19,656 nt of DNA from Rhodoferax sp. GTDB lineage: Bacteria > Pseudomonadota > Gammaproteobacteria > Burkholderiales > Burkholderiaceae_C. Where the stretch lies: assembly GCA_021731215.1 (NCBI GenBank), contig JAKFXU010000075.1:1-19656 (forward strand), read 5' to 3'. Below the pieces are notes generated by a model, which worked only from the letters and a program-made list of their open reading frames with translations, did no database searches and was not told the origin of the DNA. This document shows positions 15,010-19,656 of the stretch, piece after piece. The position numbers and the translations under genes were made by a program. Every line of letters starts with the position of its first letter. The stretch's first letter is position 1.

Positions 15010-16323
15010 ATGGCCAATCTTCATACTAACTTTGTGGGCATCCAAAGCCCCAACCCCTTCTGGCTGGCCTCGGCGCCGCCGACCGACAAAGCCTACAACG
15101 TCAACCGCGCTTTTGAAGCCGGCTGGGGCGGCGTGGTCTGGAAAACGCTGGGCGAGGCCGGCCCGCCGGTGGTCAATGTCAACGGCCCGCGCTATGGCGC
15201 GCTGCTCACCCCCGACCGGCGCCTGCTGGGCTTCAACAACATCGAGCTCATCACCGACCGCGACCTGGAGCTCAATCTGAGCGAGATCGCCCAGGTCAAG
15301 CGCGACTGGCCCGACCGCGCCATGGTGGTGTCGCTGATGGTGCCCTGCGTGGAAGAATCCTGGAAAGCGATCCTGGCGCGCGTGGAGGACACCGGTGCCG
15401 ACGGCATCGAGCTCAACTTCGGCTGCCCGCACGGCATGAGCGAACGCGGCATGGGTGCCGCCGTCGGCCAGGTGCCCGAGTACATCGAGATGGTGACGGC
15501 CTGGTGCAAGCAGCACAGCAAGCTGCCGGTGATCGTCAAGCTCACCCCCAACATCACCGACATCCGGCTGCCGGCGCGTGCCGCCAAGCGCGGCGGCGCC
15601 GATGCGGTATCGCTGATCAACACCATCAACTCCATCATGGGCGTGGACCCGGCCACGCTGACCATGACGCCATCGACCGGCGGCAAGGGCTCGCACGGCG
15701 GCTACTGCGGCCCGGCCGTCAAACCCATCGCCCTGAATATGGTGGCCGAGATTGCGCGTGACCCGCAGACGGCGGGCTTGCCGATCTCGGGTATTGGCGG
15801 CATCGGCAACTGGCGCGACGCGCTCGACTTCATCGCGCTGGGTTCCGGCACGGTGCAGGTCTGCACCGCCGCCATGGTCTACGGCTTCAAGATCGTGCAG
15901 GAAATGACCGACGGCCTGTCCAACTACATGGACGAGATGGGCTTCCAATCGCTGGACGACATTCGCGGCAAGGCGGTGCCCAGCGTGTCGGACTGGCGCT
16001 ACCTCAACCTCAATCACATCAGCAAGGCGGTGATCAAGCAGGACTTGTGCATCGAATGCGGACGCTGCCACATCGCCTGCGAAGACACTTCGCACCAGGC
16101 GATTACCACCATGAAAGACGGTCAACGCCACTTCTCAGTCCGCGAAGACGAATGCGTCGGCTGCAACCTGTGCGTGGTAGTTTGTCCGGTGCCCGAATGC
16201 ATCACGCTGCGCGACCTGGCGCCGGGCGAGAAAGATCTGCGCACGGGCAAGACGGTCAGCGCCAGCCACGCCGACTGGACCAGCCACCCCAACAATCCGA
16301 TGCGCAGCATCACCCCAGTCTGA
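15010..16323 (+). CDS. preA: NAD-dependent dihydropyrimidine dehydrogenase subunit PreA
   Basis: A 437-residue FMN and iron-sulfur subunit that reduces uracil to dihydrouracil and thymine to dihydrothymine. It is a dihydroorotate-dehydrogenase-like TIM barrel. The catalytic loop NFGCPHGMSERGMG places Cys139 where mammalian enzymes have their active-site Cys. GGKGSHGGYCGPAVKP and SGIGGIGNWRDALDFI are FMN-phosphate segments. The C-terminus has two ferredoxin-like clusters: C347-C350-C353-C357 and C382-C385-C388-C392. ATG 15010 has CGGAG six bases upstream. With PreT it forms the split equivalent of eukaryotic dihydropyrimidine dehydrogenase. The next gene encodes the next enzyme of the pathway. 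Confidence 0.96.
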   Translation: MANLHTNFVGIQSPNPFWLASAPPTDKAYNVNRAFEAGWGGVVWKTLGEAGPPVVNVNGPRYGALLTPDRRLLGFNNIELITDRDLELNLSEIAQVKRDWPDRAMVVSLMVPCVEESWKAILARVEDTGADGIELNFGCPHGMSERGMGAAVGQVPEYIEMVTAWCKQHSKLPVIVKLTPNITDIRLPARAAKRGGADAVSLINTINSIMGVDPATLTMTPSTGGKGSHGGYCGPAVKPIALNMVAEIARDPQTAGLPISGIGGIGNWRDALDFIALGSGTVQVCTAAMVYGFKIVQEMTDGLSNYMDEMGFQSLDDIRGKAVPSVSDWRYLNLNHISKAVIKQDLCIECGRCHIACEDTSHQAITTMKDGQRHFSVREDECVGCNLCVVVCPVPECITLRDLAPGEKDLRTGKTVSASHADWTSHPNNPMRSITPV

Positions 16324-16373
16324 ATGATCGGCGTAACATGCGCGAGCCGGCCTCCTTTCCATTGCACTTTTGA

Positions 16374-17843
<1,470 letters not shown>

Positions 17844-17886
17844 GACCCTCACCCCAACCCTCTCCCGCCAGCGGGAGAGGGAGCGA
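17844..17886. repeat. Palindromic intergenic repeat (11-bp stem) between hydA and the amidohydrolase gene
   Basis: CCCTCTCCCGC (17858-17868) and GCGGGAGAGGG (17871-17881) form a perfect 11-bp inverted repeat with a 2-base centre, preceded by CTCACCCCAA. This matches, from memory, a widely dispersed proteobacterial repeat whose spurious translation contains LPLAGEGWGEG, and that peptide is what the reverse strand gives here. As RNA it would fold into a very stable hairpin inside the operon transcript. No T run follows, so it is more likely a processing or stability element than a terminator. Confidence 0.75.
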
Positions 17887-17911
17887 AACCCCTACTGGAA
17901 GGAGCCCGACC

Positions 17912-19192
17912 ATGGATACCAAAATCCAAAACCAAGCCCGCATCGACATAGATTCCATCCGCATCAATGGCCCCCGCCTGTGGGCCTCGCTGATGGAGCT
18001 GGCGAAAATTGGTGCGACGCCCAAGGGTGGGGTCTGCCGCCTGACCCTGACCGACCTGGACAAACAGGGGCGCGACCTGGTTTTGCAGTGGGCCAGGGAA
18101 GCGGGCATGAGCGTCACCATCGACAAGATCGGCAACGCCTTCATGCGCCGCGCCGGGCGCAACAACAGCCTGCCCCCGATCATGACCGGCAGCCACATCG
18201 ACACCCAGCCCACCGGCGGCAAGTTCGATGGCAACTACGGCGTGCTGGCCGGTTTGGAAGTGGTGCGCACCTTGAACGACCTGGGGATAGAGACCGAAGC
18301 GCCGATCGAAGTGGCGTTCTGGACCAACGAAGAAGGCTCGCGCTTTGTCCCGGTGATGATGGGCTCGGGCGTTTTTGCCAAGGCCTTCACGCTGGAGCAC
18401 GCCTACGCGGCCAAAGACACCGAGGGCAAGTCCGTGGGCGAGGAACTCAAGCGCATCGGCTACATCGGCGAGCAAGAGCCTGGTGACCATCCCATCGGCA
18501 CCTACTTCGAGACGCACATCGAACAAGGCCCGGTGCTGGAAGACCACAACACCACCATCGGCGTGGTGCAGGGCGTGCTGGGCATCCGCTGGTTTGACTG
18601 CACCGTGACCGGCATGGAAGCGCACGCGGGCCCGACCCCGATGGCGCTGCGCAAGGACGCGATGCAGGTCGCCATGCATTTGATGCAGGAAGTAGTGGCG
18701 GCAGCCCTGCGGCACGCCCCGCACGGGCGCGGCACGGTCGGCATGGTGCACGTGCACCCGAACAGCCGCAACGTGATTCCGGGCCGGGTCAAATTCTCGA
18801 TTGACCTGCGCAACAGCACCGACGCGCTGGTGGACCAGATGGCCGACGAGGTCAAGGCTTTTGCCGCGCAGCTTAGCCAGAAGACTGGCCTGGGCATTGA
18901 GATTGAACTGGTGTCCAGCTACCCGGCACAGGCCTTTCACCCCGATTGCGTCGGTGCGGTCGCCCGCGCTGCCGAAAAGCTGGGCTATTCGAACATGCCG
19001 GCGGTCTCGGGCGCCGGCCACGATGCGGTCTACATGGCGCAACTGGCGCCCAGCGGCATGATTTTCATACCCTGCAAGGACGGCATCAGCCACAATGAGA
19101 TTGAAGACGCCAAGCCCGAGCACATCACGGCTGGCTGCAATGTGCTGCTGCACGCCATGCTGGAGCGCGCTGGCACGTCATCTGCTTTTTGA
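17912..19192 (+). CDS. M20-family Zn-dependent hydrolase, N-carbamoyl-beta-alanine amidohydrolase (beta-ureidopropionase)
   Basis: A 426-residue metallo-amidohydrolase expected to finish the pathway, giving beta-alanine (or beta-aminoisobutyrate), CO2 and ammonia. It belongs to the hydantoinase/carbamoylase group of peptidase family M20. Metal and active-site residues are visible: His95 in GSHIDTQ, Asp106 in KFDGNYG, Glu140/Glu141 in TNEEGSRF, His202 in ETHIEQGP and His394 in GISHNE. GMEAHAGPTPM and NVIPGRVKFSIDLR belong to the dimerisation lid domain. ATG 17912 has AAGGAG at 17899-17904. The frame stays open for 346 codons upstream, opposite hydA coding, but that is shadow sequence. Enzymes of this group also take L-N-carbamoyl amino acids and allantoate; the operon argues for the ureidopropionate role. 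Confidence 0.92.
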   Translation: MDTKIQNQARIDIDSIRINGPRLWASLMELAKIGATPKGGVCRLTLTDLDKQGRDLVLQWAREAGMSVTIDKIGNAFMRRAGRNNSLPPIMTGSHIDTQPTGGKFDGNYGVLAGLEVVRTLNDLGIETEAPIEVAFWTNEEGSRFVPVMMGSGVFAKAFTLEHAYAAKDTEGKSVGEELKRIGYIGEQEPGDHPIGTYFETHIEQGPVLEDHNTTIGVVQGVLGIRWFDCTVTGMEAHAGPTPMALRKDAMQVAMHLMQEVVAAALRHAPHGRGTVGMVHVHPNSRNVIPGRVKFSIDLRNSTDALVDQMADEVKAFAAQLSQKTGLGIEIELVSSYPAQAFHPDCVGAVARAAEKLGYSNMPAVSGAGHDAVYMAQLAPSGMIFIPCKDGISHNEIEDAKPEHITAGCNVLLHAMLERAGTSSAF

Positions 19193-19233
19193 TTTGCACC
19201 CTTTTTTTGTCGTGTCATCAACCTGGAGAAACC

Positions 19234-19656
19234 ATGTCCATCAAGCTACTCACCCGCCGTCAAGCGCTCGTTCTGGCCGCTGCACTGGCCACCCTGAGCC
19301 CCGGCTTGAGCCTGGCGCAAGCCAAGCTCAAGGTCGCAGCCATTTACACCGTGCCGTTCGAGCAGCAATGGGTCAGCCGCCTGCACAAGGCGCTCCAGGC
19401 GGCGCAGGCGCGCGGCGAGATTGAATACAAGGCCAGCGAAAACGTCGCCAATGCCGACTACGAACGCGTCATGCGCGAGTACGCCACCGGCGGCAACAGC
19501 CTGATCGTGGGCGAAGCCTTTGCGGTGGAGGCGGCCGCGCGCAAGGTGGCCCAGGGCCAGCTGGATTTGAAATTCGACATCCGCACCGGCGACGAGCTCG
19601 AGCGCCTGGCGGGCTCCTTCAAGCAAATGGCCGAATCTTTAAAACAGCTGGAAGAG
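19234..19656 (+). CDS. BMP-family ABC substrate-binding protein, N-terminal part, joined in frame to HAMP-like sequence (3' end open)
   Basis: The first 141 codons of an open frame reaching the window edge. ATG 19234 has GGAGA at 19225-19229. Residues 1-29 form a Sec-type signal peptide ending in SLAQA, with a TRRQAL segment. Residues 30-106 (KVAAIYTVPFEQQWVSRLHKAL, shown here to its core, then YATGGNSLIVGEAFAVEAAARKVA) match the N-terminal lobe of BMP-family binding proteins found with pyrimidine-degradation genes, so a pyrimidine or nucleoside importer probably followed. From about residue 107 the sequence QGQLDLKFDIRTGDELERL and SFKQMAESLKQLEE is the second half of a HAMP domain, which has no place in a periplasmic binding protein. 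The gene is therefore chimeric near 19540-19560, probably from assembly. Confidence 0.8.
   Translation, partial: MSIKLLTRRQALVLAAALATLSPGLSLAQAKLKVAAIYTVPFEQQWVSRLHKALQAAQARGEIEYKASENVANADYERVMREYATGGNSLIVGEAFAVEAAARKVAQGQLDLKFDIRTGDELERLAGSFKQMAESLKQLEE

Noticed and set aside
19234..19656. A real nucleoside-sensing BMP-HAMP receptor as a new signalling system
   Set aside because: No transmembrane helix precedes the HAMP part, the binding domain is cut after one third of its length, and only the second half of HAMP is present.

Overview
The window looks like chromosomal DNA of a Gram-negative betaproteobacterium, most likely Burkholderiales/Comamonadaceae-like. This is an inference from the two-subunit PreT/PreA pyrimidine reductase next to a D-hydantoinase-type dihydropyrimidinase and an M20 N-carbamoyl-amino-acid hydrolase, the Tsx-type outer-membrane channel, and moderately high GC. 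All complete genes lie on the + strand and nearly all touch or overlap, so the window reads as two successive catabolic operons for nucleic-acid building blocks.

Block 1 (about 230-13194) covers nucleoside capture and breakdown. It holds the C-terminal part of a BMP-family binding protein, a LacI-family regulator, a fused two-domain ABC ATPase, two permeases, a Tsx-like outer-membrane nucleoside channel, cytidine deaminase, purine nucleoside phosphorylase, deoC, deoA, deoB, and the pseudouridine pair psuK-psuG. Together they would bring nucleosides through both membranes, deaminate cytidine, cleave the glycosidic bond, convert (deoxy)ribose phosphates to central metabolites, and split pseudouridine 5'-phosphate to uracil and ribose 5-phosphate. 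The block is tightly packed except for a repeat-rich 133-bp gap between deoC and deoA.

A 431-bp intergenic region (13195-13625) separates the blocks. It holds several inverted repeats, a plausible extended -10 promoter, and a 15/16 match to the known RutR operator consensus just upstream of preT. No rutR gene is in the window.

Block 2 (13626-19192) is the complete reductive pyrimidine route: preT and preA (uracil/thymine to the dihydro form), dihydropyrimidinase, then an M20 amidohydrolase that should release beta-alanine or beta-aminoisobutyrate. Sampled lines suggest it is more GC-rich than block 1. A second, different BMP-family binding protein starts after it. Block 1 supplies uracil and thymine and block 2 destroys them.

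Both window ends look chimeric. At the left, a minus-strand fragment resembling a family-51 glycosyltransferase abuts the headless BMP gene near position 233. At the right, the second BMP protein changes in frame into HAMP-like sequence after about residue 106. Assembly joins at contig ends are the simplest reading. No RNA genes, insertion sequences or CRISPR arrays were recognised.
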